From positions 93,060,575 through 93,124,574 of the forward strand of contig NC_073746.1 in the NCBI RefSeq assembly GCF_029784135.1: DNA of 64,000 bases, read 5' to 3'. Under the pieces are notes generated by a model that ran no database searches, had not been told where the DNA came from, and worked only from the letters and a program-made list of their open reading frames with translations. Both the position numbers and the translations under genes were made by a program. The stretch's first letter is position 1; every line of letters starts with the position of its first letter. Shown in pieces: positions 34,216-44,330 of the stretch. The stretch comes from Toxorhynchites rutilus septentrionalis. Lineage: Eukaryota > Arthropoda > Insecta > Diptera > Culicidae.

Positions 34216-35763
34216 TAAAATGGTATTTATTTTCTACTGCCATTGAATAAAAAAAATCGATACGGGTGTTTAAAAAACTCCCCGTTATAGGGGTTTAATT
34301 GTTTTTATGAAGGTATACTTTCGTCATACAAAACCTAGAACTGCTGATTCCACTTTTGATTCATGTGACTTTCATCATTCGTAAGCGTTTAATTTACCGC
34401 TATAGGTCAGCAGACTGGTAAGCAAGAAAACGTGGCGCAATTTACACATCGCCGCACCTCTTGAAAGGTACACATTTACAATTATTCCCGAAAAACCAGC
34501 AATCACTCACAGTCCATCTTCAGTTGAAATCACACGACAACTGATGCCCCCGGGCAGCTGTGGCCATCACCGAGGTGGACGGGCAACCGTCACCGCCATC
34601 AGTCAACCATTCTTCAAAGCCAAAACACGGGCGAACATGAGTCAAAATGGGGGCAAGAAAGTAGACCGCGCGCTAGTCGGAGGCCGATTAAAATTTATTA
34701 CCGCCAATTAATCAACGAAACAACGAAAAACACACGAAAAAATGTGCGTCAACCGCTCGCGGCTCAAAAATTGCTAGTCTGGGTGAGGGGGGAATTTTTC
34801 AAACAGTAAAAATGCCACCCTTCTGCCTTACCTTCTTCGCCCACTCCAAAAACAACAACAGCAGCAAAATAGAAACGCCAACCGCCAACCGACTGGAGAC
34901 TGACTGACCGAAAACCGAAACGATTCTGAATTTTCTCGAAACGATCAACAACTCACTTGACGAATCCCTGTGAGCGTCAAGGTTCTAAATCACTCACTCC
35001 GTTCGTTTCGCACGCCGCGGTGGAAAATTTGAAAAATAGCAACCATCTCATCCGAATGAATGTCGGACAGAGAAGCGGGGCGACAGCAGCCAGCACTTAA
35101 TTTGATGTGGCCATGTCTGCATTGTACCGAGGATCATCCATCAAAAATTGTTGCCATTTTTCATTTGCGCGCTGCCCCACCAAACCTGAAGCTTGTGAGG
35201 AAGCGGAAAATAAATAAACAGGCAGTGTAAAGTATTTAGTCTATTTTCAGTTTTTTTTTGTTTTCGGAAAGATTTTCACTTTCAGCAATCGTTTGCATGG
35301 GACAAATCAACTGCGAAATCTGACTTGAGCCGAAAGACGAATAAGATCCCTGGTTGGAGTTGCACAGGAAAGCAGATAAAACTGAATTTCTCACCGTTGA
35401 TCGGAACTATGATGACACTTTGATGGCAATAGTAGAACATGATCCATCACCAATGAATGTAGAGATTATGGATTAGATGTATTTTAGTGAAAAATGTTAC
35501 TGTTAACGGAATTAAATGCATTGAAACTCTGAAACGAGCGATTTGAATGATCGGGAGATTCATGATTTGAGTATGCAAATGCAGGTTACGACACATTCCA
35601 TGAGTTAATGCACCAGAGAACCAAATTTCAAATCATATTTTAGGAGAAAATTGAAAACGTTATTTGAATAAGCACTAGTTATATTAAAAATTCTCTGAAA
35701 CGAATTTGATTTTTATGCACCAACCTTTGAGATGAATTTGAAAAACTACATGTAGCCAATCGT
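34216..35763. other. Low-repeat stretch, no gene identified
   Basis: A relatively GC-rich region at 34430-35190 contains 'GCCCCCGGGCAGCTGTGG' and 'CACCGAGGTGGACGGGC'. No ORF with a recognisable domain was found; it may be a promoter or leader. The rest is AT-rich and featureless. Confidence 0.35.
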
Positions 35764-36082
35764 TTTTGACGTAGGATTACGTCTTTCGGGAACATATTGG
35801 GGTACAAATTGAAAAACGAATATCGATCGCATCGTGAAAAATGCCCAATTTCAAACGCGTATTGCTCAGTCATTTCATGACGGATTGATGAGATTTTTAC
35901 ATCAAAACATTGCGGCACTCTATAACAATTTTTCACCTTGAATGAAATAATATATATATCATGTAATTAACTATCGAACAATTAAAAAATCTAAACCCCT
36001 ATCCAAACGGTACTGATTGGTCGAAATTGACGTCATTTCTTTTTCGCCTGCTTCGCTTCTTTCGTTCCCCGATAAGTCAAAT

Positions 36083-36140
36083 ATTTGCATGGCGAGCGAG
36101 TGGGGGCGCCTATTTCTCACATACCAGCTGATATAAAAGG
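36083..36140 (+). promoter_or_regulatory. Octamer plus TATA promoter-like module
   Basis: ATTTGCAT at 36083-36090 and ATATAAAAG at 36131-36139, 41 bp apart, following an inverted CCAAT (GATTGG at about 36016). Octamer plus TATA is typical of histone H2B promoters in animals, but no H2B coding sequence follows, so the origin is only a guess. Confidence 0.4.
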
Positions 36141-36168
36141 ATGGTAGCATTTTTGGATTTCTCCAGCC

Positions 36169-36323
36169 CAAGCAAACCATTTGTCATGACAATTGTCATG
36201 CGTAAATGCGAAAACAGAATAGAAACATACGGTATGAGGCATGATGTCGACGCCAACCTCTCTCAGTTTCTATTCTGTTTTCGCATTTTCGCATGACAAT
36301 TGTCATGACAAATGGTTTGCTTG
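36169..36323. mobile_element. 155-bp hAT-type MITE
   Basis: Inverted repeats of about 56 bp: CAAGCAAACCATTTGTCATG on the left and its complement ending GACAAATGGTTTGCTTG on the right. It is flanked by perfect 8-bp duplications CTCCAGCC (36161-36168 and 36324-36331). Eight-base duplications point to hAT transposases. There is no coding capacity. Confidence 0.9.
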
Positions 36324-36331
36324 CTCCAGCC

Positions 36332-36534
36332 GCATTCTTTGTATGGACACCGACTGGACAACATCGTTGCTGGACGAGCTGGACGGCGCGGAATCGAGTG
36401 CCTTTCTCAAGGCAAGAGGGTGGAGGTGGTAGTGCTGGAGTAGAGTAGAGTTTTCAAAGGGCCTTTCTCAAGGCTAGAGACGAATGAACTGAAAAAGTTT
36501 AAATCTTTATAATACAATACCTTACCTTACCGGG
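36332..36534 (+). mobile_element. S1 short retroposon, copy 3
   Basis: Matches 60821-61019 and the reverse of 9416-9616 (GGACACCGACTGGACAACAT, the two CCTTTCTCAAGG hairpins, GACGAATGAACTG). Ends in ACCTTACCTTACC. GGATTTCTCCA occurs before (36155-36165) and after (about 36536-36546), consistent with an 11-bp target duplication; the MITE then landed at its left edge. Confidence 0.75.
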
Positions 36535-36643
36535 ATTTCTCCAAGGTGCTACTGACACTTGACCGCAACGGTTATGTTTTTAGCGCCATTCTAGAAGAGA
36601 ACAATAGGAATAGAAGTTTTCTCCTACTACCGAATGCAAAGCT

Positions 36644-37078
36644 TTTTGACGTAGGATTACGTCTTTCGGGAACATATTGGGGTACAATTTGAAAATCGAA
36701 AATCGAGCACATCGTGGAAATCGTCCAATTTCAAACGCGTCACCCGTTTTCGGCACTCCATAACATTTTTTATGTTGAAGAAAATAATATATGTCATGAA
36801 AACAAATATCGAAAAATTGACAAATCTCAACCCCTATCCTAACGGAAATACTCATTTCTGATTGGTCGAAATTGACGACACATGCGGCAGGTCCCTAACA
36901 GAGACATCAAAACCAAGCTGCCTGAAGGGAAATCGGCATTCTAAATACATCAAAGTAGGGGGAGCTTTTGTTCCTACCGAAATGTATTCCCTAACAGAGA
37001 CTTTAAAAACGTGGCGCCCAGAGGAAATTGGCATTGCAAATATATGCAAGTCGAGGGCATTTTTATGTTGCAAGTAAG
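36644..37078 (+). mobile_element. HX element, satellite type (3' truncated)
   Basis: Palindrome GACGTAGGATTACGTC at 36648-36663 after a T-run; 5' block like 35764; then two minisatellite units (about 36890-37070). It stops at GCAAGTAAGGTG, where LINE B begins, so the 3' hairpin is missing. The copy at 20587-21940 is its closest relative, with the same unit order. Confidence 0.7.
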
Positions 37079-37094
37079 GTGAAAAAGCTGGTGA

Positions 37095-37390
37095 AAAAGG
37101 AAACCAACCTGACAAAAGTTCGTGTCATTTAAAGTCGACCCGAGCCCGAAGAACATGGCAATGGACCCTTCCACATGGCCCGCTGGGATATTCTTCAGGG
37201 AGTTCGACGAGGTTCGTTTCCACGGTTTTCGGATGGCGAGTACGACAAAGCTGCCTCGTCTGGACCAGACCACTCCATCCGATGTTCGGTCACCTCAGTC
37301 TGCTCAACTGTCGAACACGCTACCTCAGTGATGGATTTACCGCCGGAGGATATTGAGGGCCATCGGGCCCTCATTCCAGATAAGTCATAG
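37095..37390 (+). pseudogene. LINE B ORF1 C-terminal remnant
   Basis: Frames read KKETNLTKVRV, then MSFKVDPSPKNMAMDPSTWP and AGIFFREF. This resembles the C-terminus of ORF1 proteins in mosquito non-LTR elements (SFKVGV..ALDPSTWP.GI.FREF). There is a frameshift at about 37125 and no upstream ORF1. Confidence 0.6.
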
Positions 37391-37783
37391 CTTTCAGAAA
37401 AATAACGGAATGTCTGTCCCCCATAGCTTATCATCTCCAGTTGATCCTGTATTCGCCATCTACTACCAAAACGTTAGGGGATTACGTACGAAGACTATGG
37501 AGCTCCGATTGATGCTTTCGACGTGTGACTACGACGCTCTAGTTCTCACTGAAACCTGGCTTCGAGCGGACATTCCGGATTGTGAACTCTCGGCTGATTA
37601 TCAAATCTTTCGCTGCGACCGCAATCGAGCTACTAGCCAATATTCTAAAGGAGGTGGTGTACTCGTTACGGTGAAATCCAACTATTCGTGTGTTGTAGTA
37701 ATGCTCGAGGACTGCGGCCATCTTGAGCAAGTGGTTGTGCGCATTAGTCTACTGCACAGATTACTATATATCGTAGCTATCTA

Positions 37784-39089
37784 AAGGGTGTGTCACATCA
37801 AATTGCATCATGGAAAAAACGCTGTAGAAAATTTTTAGGAATTATATCTTCAGCTTTCGCTTATAATCAGATAAGAGTGAATCGCTCACGTTGGTCATGC
37901 TTCACTGTCAATTTTTCGTAAATTTGGAAAAATGTCGTCGAATGAAAAAGAGCGTCGTGAATTAATCCTGTACACTCATTTCGAGAATCCGGAGTTGTCA
38001 CATCGGGACATCGGTAAGATGCTGGGAATCGTCCAATCCACGGTCAGCGGAGTACTAAAACGATACTTCGAGAACCTAACCATCGACCGGAAGGTGAAGA
38101 ACGGCAAAAATGGATGCTCCGTCAGTGAAAAAGATCACAAGCGCGTAGTTAAGCAGTTTAGACGTGATCCGAGAAGTTCGGTCCGGGATGTCGCCAATAA
38201 GCTGAATTTGTCAAGTTCATTCGTCCAGCGGACCAAGCAGCGGGAGGGCCTGCGTACATACAAGGTTCAGAAGTCCTAACCTAATCATCCTAACCGCGAC
38301 GAAAGGCAAAACATGGTGGGGAAGACGCGAGCCCGGAAGCTGTACACCGAAATGCTGACGAAGCCGCATTGCCTGGTAATGGACGACGAAACCTACGTAA
38401 AAGCGGACTTTCGTCAGCTGCCGGGCCTGTTGTTCTTCTCCGCAGAGGACAAATTCAGCGTTCCGGAGGAGATTCGCAAGCAGGAACTATCCAAGTTTGC
38501 CAAAAAGTACATGGTGTGGCAAGCGATCTGCTCTTGCGGAAAGCGGAGCGCCCCCTTCGTGATGGCCGGCACGATAAACGGGCAGGTTTACCTTAACGAG
38601 CGCCAACAGAAGCGCTTACTACCACTATTGAAGCAGCACGAGGGCCCGACCATCTTCTGGCCGGATCTCGCTTCGTGCCACTATTCAAAGGACGTGTTGG
38701 AGTGGTACGAAGCCAACGGGGTCACCTTCGTGCCAAAGGAAATGAACCCGCCCAACGCGCCGGAGCTTCGCCCAATAGAGAAATATTGGGCGATTATGAA
38801 GCAGGCCCTTCGGAAGAACCCAAAAGTTGTCAAATCGGAGGCGGACTTCAAGAGAAAATGGATTTCTGTTCAAAAAAAACTACAACCTGACGTTGTACAT
38901 AACCTTATGGACGGGGTAAAGAGGAAGGTGCGAGCATACGGGCTTGGGCTCGAAGTATGAATAAAAAGAAAATGCCAAAAGTTGTTTAATAGTTTTTATT
39001 TTACTGTCTCAAATTTTCAAAAGGATCGGTCTACTGGGCGAATTTCTACAGCGTTTTTTCCGTGATGCAATTTGATGTGACACACCCTT
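37784..39089 (+). mobile_element. ITmD37E transposon, copy 2
   Basis: 1306 bp flanked by TA (37782-37783 and 39090-39091). Inverted termini AAGGGTGTGTCACATCAAAT at both ends. Almost identical to copy 1 but in the opposite orientation. It lies in the LINE B endonuclease; removal restores the reading frame LLYIVAI/YLRPLSS. Confidence 0.95.
37932..38960 (+). pseudogene. DD37E transposase with 12-bp insertion and stop
   Basis: Same protein as at 22679-23695, with MDDETYVK, WPDLASCHYS and ELRPIEKYW all intact and 37 residues between the last two catalytic residues. At about 38268-38300 the text reads AAGTCCTAACCTAATCATCC where copy 1 has AAGGCTTC: a 12-bp in-frame insertion that looks like a local duplication and introduces TAA at 38277-38279. 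The rest of the frame is open to 38960. Otherwise recently active. Confidence 0.9.
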
Positions 39090-40989
39090 TATTTGCGCCC
39101 ACTCTCCAGCCCTGCTCTCTACACGTCTCATATCAACGCGCTACAGAGAGTCATGAAGGGGTCTTCGAGTGCCGATGTTATCTTGCCACTAGGCGACTAC
39201 AACCTCCCGTTTTTGAGTTGGATCTTCGACGAGGACATGAATGGTTATTTACCAACAAATGCATCTACTGAACAGGAACTGGCTCTCACCGAACCGATGC
39301 TGACTTAGGGATTAATTCAAGTGAATTCACTTAAAAATTCGAACGACAGACTTCTCGATTTGGCGTTCATCAGTGAACCGGACATTGCGAATCTCATTGA
39401 GCCTCCGGTCCCGTTATTGACAAGCCCATCATCTTGAACCTGGACGCCCTTTCCAGTTCGTCCAACGTTTCTGACTATGTGTCTCTTCCACCTGCATTGA
39501 ATTTCAGGTTATGCAATTTTGACTCGCTGAACAATATGTTGTCCTCTATCGATTGGCTTGAGCTTCTGGACGGAGGCTCGGTTGATGCAATAGCTGAACA
39601 TTTCTACGACAAACTGTATGAAATTCTCTATGAGCAAGTTCCCCTCCAACGCGAGCTTCTTCCAGTCATTGTACAATTCAACTGTGCCTCCTCTGCTTGC
39701 TGCAAGTTTTGATCGCATCCAGGAGCACAACTTGAATTTCTCTCCGGGTGAAGTCATGAAAGCTTTGCATGACCTAGACGCTAAAGGGTCTGGAGTTGAT
39801 GGCATTCCTCTATCTCTGCTGAAACACTGTGATCACTCGCTCGCTTTTCCAGTGTCTTGCCTATTCAACCGTTCTTTGAGGGAAAGAATTTTTCCAACTG
39901 TTTGGAAAAAAGCTTGAATAATCCCAATTTACAAAGCGGGTAATCGGAACCGCGTGGAAAACTACCGTGGAATATCGCTTCTCTGCTGCATTAGCAAAGT
40001 CTTCGAAACGGTAGTTCGAACGCTTTGTACAATGCGATACATCCAATTATATCGGAGTTCCAGCATGGTTTCGTCCAGCATCCGTCCACCACAACGAATC
40101 TGCTCTGTTACACAAACACATTGTTCCGCGAAGTCGAAGCCCGGCGGCAGGTCGACTACATCTACGTCGATTTTTCGAAAGCGTTTGACACCGTTCCGCA
40201 TCTGTATGCATGTAAAAAAAAATAAAGGAGGTTGTGTCCAAAATACGACCGCATTGTTGACGTAGAACTACGCTGTAATTTTTTATAAGTCGCTTGTATA
40301 TACCTTCGGATATTATTCTACAATGCTGTGAAATTTTAGAAACAACTGCTTAGTAGAATAATCTCTGAAATGGTTTCTTCATTGTAGAATCAGTTGACGA
40401 TAATTGATTGATGATTCATTCTTGCCAAGCGCCATACAAGCGTTGGCCATAGCGCGCATACAGAGCCCTACATTGGTGGCTTGAAACTACTAGGAATATA
40501 AACACTTCTCATAATTTTGCGCTATTCTCAAAAGAAACGCTTCTGTTAATATTACTGGCCTCAAAAAAAAAGTTGCATTACTTTCTCATGCTCGAGAGAA
40601 GCGCAGCTGTCACCCTTATTGGAGGAAGTTTTGCTACTGGCAAGCGAAACGTAATCACATACAAAATTCCAGAACGACATTTACTTTCTTGGTGACTAAA
40701 CAAGCGAAATAAACTCTTTTTGTTAATATCAACAACCTCGAAAACGGTAGCAATGCTTCATTATGATCAATATTAGCGCAAATGCAATCCTAGTTGAAGG
40801 CAGTTTTGCGACTGGCACGCGAAAATACCTTATAACTATAACTATAATAAATAACTTATAACATTCCAGTAAGACATTCAAGATACTTGGTATTCCCCAA
40901 ATTATTTTTTGGAGCACAATATTAACGCCTGCTTCGCCATAACGTCAGTTTAATGCATTCATGCATTCTCAAAGGCACCAACGAAGCCC

Positions 40990-41265
40990 TTATGATAACG
41001 GAAAACAGACAATGTTAACTGCTTGGAAAAAAAACTGAATTATGCCACACAGCTTGTACTCTGCTGTAGCATCCATCGATGGGAATTCGCTAATGAGTTT
41101 GTCAAGAGCGACCGCCTTCACCACCTGCGGGGGGAGCTTGATTTTGGTTGCTGCCTGGGTAACAGCGTTTACATTTTCGACCGACGCGCCGAAATCGCCT
41201 ACTTCGCTATTGTTCGATGCGGTGTCACACTCGCGAAGGCTCGGTTCAGTGCGAGCGCTTTTCAC
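40990..41265 (-). CDS. Unrecognised 91-codon ORF downstream of an HX promoter
   Basis: The minus-strand frame starts MKSARTEPSLRECDTASNNS and continues with a mixed polar sequence (KIKLPPQVVKAVALDKLI, then MDATAEYKLCGII). It ends in the inverted arm. I do not recognise a family. Codon composition looks more protein-like than neighbouring frames, and it lies about 300 bp downstream of a TATA plus initiator in the same orientation. It may be a fragment of a captured host gene. It could also be chance; only one copy is visible in the window. Confidence 0.25.
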   Translation of the reverse strand: MKSARTEPSLRECDTASNNSEVGDFGASVENVNAVTQAATKIKLPPQVVKAVALDKLISEFPSMDATAEYKLCGIIQFFFQAVNIVCFPLS

Positions 41266-41554
41266 TGCATCAACATCGCGTGCATCATTAGATGACGCTT
41301 GCCTCGAAATTTTATTTCCCCTGGCAAATGGGTTCGTTTTTTGCAGGGCTCGAGCCTGCCTTCCTCTTCTTCTTGCTCGTCACACACTACGTGAAGCGTC
41401 CAATTTATGACGCGGAAAGAAAAACACACGATACGAATAACGCGAAAAACGAACAGAAAAACCAAACGACGATATCCAAGTTGGATTACCACTGGTGGGG
41501 TCCAATCTTAGATCGAAGAAAAAGCAAAGTGGACTGGATTGCTCAACAGTCCGT

Positions 41555-41600
41555 TGCCGAATGAGAGTTTGCCTCAGCGAGACCCACTGTTTATACACTT
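41555..41600 (-). promoter_or_regulatory. TATA plus initiator module, foldback copy a
   Basis: On the minus strand: TATAAACAGTGGGTCTCGCT, with initiator TCATTC whose A (41562) is 34 bp after the first T of TATA (41596). The same phrase TGGRTC.CGCTGA and the same 34-bp spacing recur at 42669-42705 and 43315-43352. Confidence 0.55.
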
Positions 41601-42668
41601 GGCAAATATTCCCCTTCATTCTTCTACTTTTCCTTTGTTCACGGAGACTTAAAATCCTACGATTTCCCCTCCGTTGGTCGTCGATAGGTTGCTCGTTATT
41701 GGCATCTCTGTTCGGGAAAGCACACAAATAGACAGAACAAATGTATGGGAAAATGGAAACGCTTAAAGTTGTCATGAATTTTAACCATTTACAAACCAGG
41801 GGATTCTAATGTATAGCATATTAAACAAATCTTACGGAATTTCCGATTCGTTTAGTATGTAAATCGCCAAAATCCGTTCGCGGAAAAAATAGTTATTAAC
41901 GTTAACTTTATTTCATAAAAACGTGACCTGTTTTCTGATTTGGCACCCTTAATGAAAGACTTAGTTCTACGTCAAAATTCAGTGCTATGGGATTCCCAAG
42001 TTGGTTGGTTCCCAAGGTACGCGCACATGGCTACGGATACATACAAAGAGTTTATCAAAAGTTTCTGATGGCAAACTCAAATGCGTTCCCCCGGTAGTGG
42101 GCGCCACTCGACGAACCAGCCATGTGCGTGCCGTTAATGGCAAGTATTAAAAGCTAACACAATGTTAAAACTGGGGGTCGGGATCACCCCGACTATTTCC
42201 AAATAACGGCATCCCGTGTACTACAAGTAACAGGTAGATTCAATTTATATAGCTCATTTTGATGAACATACCAATTACTTTGTTTTGTTATGTTTCGCTA
42301 TTTTAAAGAACATTGATCTCATTTCCTATATAGATCAAAAATATTTGTTCTCTGTTTATGAAACAATGGAAACGCAAAATGGCACTAAAACGCTAGAATG
42401 AAAAGAGCCAGAAAATGTCACCATATTATCAAATTGTCAACGTTGCGATACTTTTCATTTCACTGAAAATTCAATAGGAAGCACCGTTCATGAAATGCAA
42501 AGGGAGGTAGACTCAGGACTACCTACTCCTAAAGGATTGACCTTTGAGGAGCGGAGATCTCAGAGGAATGTGAGAAGTATTCAGGATGAAAACTAACAAA
42601 TTATCGGTGAGCAACGAAGGCAAGTGATTCAAAGTCAAAGAAAAAGAACGAAGAGGAATAGCCTAGAG

Positions 42669-42706
42669 CATAAATATTGGATCTCGCTGAGAAAAAACCT
42701 TCAGTA
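42669..42706 (+). promoter_or_regulatory. TATA plus initiator module, foldback copy b
   Basis: CATAAATATTGGATCTCGCT from 42669, then TCAGTA with its A at 42703, 34 bp downstream. Preceded by AGAGGAATA as in copies a and c. Oriented outward, away from the foldback centre. Confidence 0.5.
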
Positions 42707-43314
42707 TCGTTCTAAATACGAAGCAATGAACAACGCTTGTTCTTGCTTGTTTTGCGTTATCACATGTCTTCGTTTCGGATTGAGCTGTGAACGAGACCAA
42801 TTTACTTACTCGCTGATGTCTCTGGCATTGCAATCATTAAATCAAACTGACGCCATTCCACTAAGATTCTGAACTACACAATTATCATCAGCTCACCAAG
42901 AAAATAATTGTTCAGAAATTTTGTGTGTGATTTGGTTTCGCATGATAGTAGCAAAACTATCTCCACCAAGGATGACAGCTAAGCTAATCGAGACCGGAAA
43001 TATTAATGAAAAGGGCCTCTGTTGAGAAGAGCGCAAAATGGAGATAAGTGTGTGTATATTTATATGTATATTCGATATATGGCTTTGTGTACGTATGTGC
43101 GTGCTTCATAACCCGTATGTACACATAAGACATCTTCGTTACGCTGAAACCACATTTGAATCTGCCCCCGTGCGCATTGGCCCTGTAGCGATGCAACAAT
43201 CTCCTCATATTTTGATGCTATGATTGATGATTGTTTGGTAGTGCAAATTATGCAGCCGCGATAATAAATATAAACAAAGAGGGAGGTAGCGGAAGAGGAA
43301 TATTTACGCTAAGG

Positions 43315-43352
43315 TATAAATAATGGATCGCTGATGCGGCAAATATTCAGAC
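43315..43352 (+). promoter_or_regulatory. TATA plus initiator module, foldback copy c
   Basis: TATAAATAATGGATCGCTGA from 43315 and TCAGAC with its A at 43349, again 34 bp. Lies immediately before the right inverted arm. Confidence 0.5.
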
Positions 43353-44330
43353 TTTTTCTTTATTCGAAGCAGTTAACATCGTATGTTTTCCTTCATCATA
43401 AGAGCATCATTGGTGCCTTGCATAAATGCATCGAAGTGACGCTATGGCGAAGCAGGCATTAAGGTTGTGCGCCACATAAATATTTGTGGAATATCAAGCT
43501 AAACCATAGTGAATGTCTTGCTGGAATATTGTTATTTGGTTTCGCGTGCCAATCGCAAAACTGCCTTCAACAAGGATGGCATTTGCGCTTATCTTGATCA
43601 TAATGAAGCAATTTTCTAGGTTATTGAGATTTACAGACATGATTTATTTCGTTTTTTTAGTCACCAGGTGTCGTTCTATAGTTTTGCATGTGATTAGGTT
43701 TCGCTTGCCAGTAGCAAAACTTTCCTCACTAAGGATAATATTTTGCGCTTATCTCGAGCATGAGAAGGTACACAACATTTTTCGGGGCCAGTAATATTAA
43801 CAGAAGCGTTTCTTTTAAGAATAGCGCAAAATGATGAGAAGTGTTCATATTCCTAGTCGCTTCATGCCACCAATGTATGACTCTGTATGCATGCTAAGTT
43901 GACCGCTTGTTTGATGCTGGTTGGTTTTCGTTGTACGAACGATGTCTAGAGGTACGATTCTACTGAGACAATAATAAATAACATGTAGCATGATATTCTT
44001 CAACTGATTCTACAATAAAAAAAACATCACAGGGCGACCAAACCGTCTACTAAACAGTTATTTCTAAAATTTCGCAGCATTCTACAATAAAATCCGAAGT
44101 TATTACCAAGCGACTTGAACAAAATAACAGCGTAGTTCTATTTCAACAATGTGATCGTGTCTTGGACACAACCTGCTATAAATTTTTTTGTATCGCTTGC
44201 AAAGCTCAAATACGAATTCTCAACGCAATCGATGGTTTTAAAATAATTATCAAGTCTGTCAGAAGTCAAACGTTTGCCAATTTGAGATTCACAGAACTCA
44301 AGATGGCTGCTTTGAGCTACAAAATTTTAA

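Larger units (their letters stand above)
35764..36643 (+). mobile_element. HX element, promoter type (3' end lost)
   Basis: Palindrome GACGTAGGATTACGTC at 35768-35783 after a T-run, then the same 5' block as 20587-21940 and 36644-37078 (TTTCGGGAACATATTGGGG). After CTGATTGGTCGAAATTGACG, where the other two have minisatellite, this copy has an octamer ATTTGCAT (36083-36090) and ATATAAAAG (36131). It is then interrupted by a hAT-type MITE and an S1 retroposon. The 3' hairpin end is not found before the next HX copy begins at 36644. Confidence 0.65.
37411..40206 (+). pseudogene. LINE B ORF2 (endonuclease and RT), interrupted
   Basis: The endonuclease begins FAIYYQNVRGLRTKTMELRL and continues VLTETWLRADI and CDRNRATSQYSKGGGVLV; it is split after LLYIVAI by the DD37E insertion and resumes as YLRPLSSPALYTSHINALQR, then VILPLGDYNLPFLSW (GDYN metal site). 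RT pieces follow: ALHDLDAKGSGVDGIPLSLL; IPIYKAGNRNRVENYRGISL; and motif A YVDFSKAFDTVPHL, where the foldback interrupts. Several stops and frameshifts (39300-39960). The final piece SLAKLKYEFSTQSMVLK at about 44187 continues the RT after the foldback. Confidence 0.8.
40222..41977 (-). mobile_element. HX element, promoter type (left half of foldback)
   Basis: 5' end on the minus strand: palindrome-like GACGTAGAACTAAGTC (plus-strand positions 41958-41973) followed by TTTCATTAAGGG. TATAAACA and an initiator lie near 41596-41562, and a short ORF (41265-40990). 3' end: GCGTAGTTCTACGTC (plus 40259-40273 in reverse), hairpin at 40230-40250 and a T-run. 1.76 kb; the longest promoter-type HX copy with both ends present. 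Confidence 0.7.
40218..44179. mobile_element. 3.96-kb foldback composed of two inverted HX elements
   Basis: About 815 bp at the left (40222-41038) is matched in inverted orientation at the right (43350-44179), for example GTAGAATCAGTTGA, TTCTGTTAATATTACTGGCC, GTTTTGCTACTGGCAAGCGA, AGTTTTGCGA.TGGCACGCGA and GCCTGCTTCGCCATA. Both outer ends are HX 3' ends (hairpin arms GGTTGTGTC at 40230 and GACACAACC ending at 44174). A further degenerate arm copy lies at 42900-43100. Insertion is in RT motif A of LINE B; the LINE resumes at about 44185. Confidence 0.8.
37079..44330 (+). mobile_element. Non-LTR retrotransposon LINE B with two large nested insertions
   Basis: Successive parts: ORF1 C-terminus (37095-37390), endonuclease start (37411-37783), rest of endonuclease and RT start (39090-40206), and an RT continuation (about 44185-44330). 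Between them lie a DD37E transposon (37784-39089) and a 3.96-kb foldback (40218-44179). Different family from LINE A; Jockey/CR1-like by endonuclease and RT motifs. Confidence 0.8.

Noticed and set aside
36083..36140. Captured histone H2B gene
   Set aside because: Octamer and TATA are suggestive, but no H2B codons follow before the S1 insertion or after it, so only the promoter-like module is annotated.
40218..44179. Ordinary DNA transposon with long terminal inverted repeats
   Set aside because: The outer ends are HX hairpin 3' ends and an HX 5' palindrome is internal, so a composite of two inverted HX elements explains it better; no transposase and no clear target duplication.
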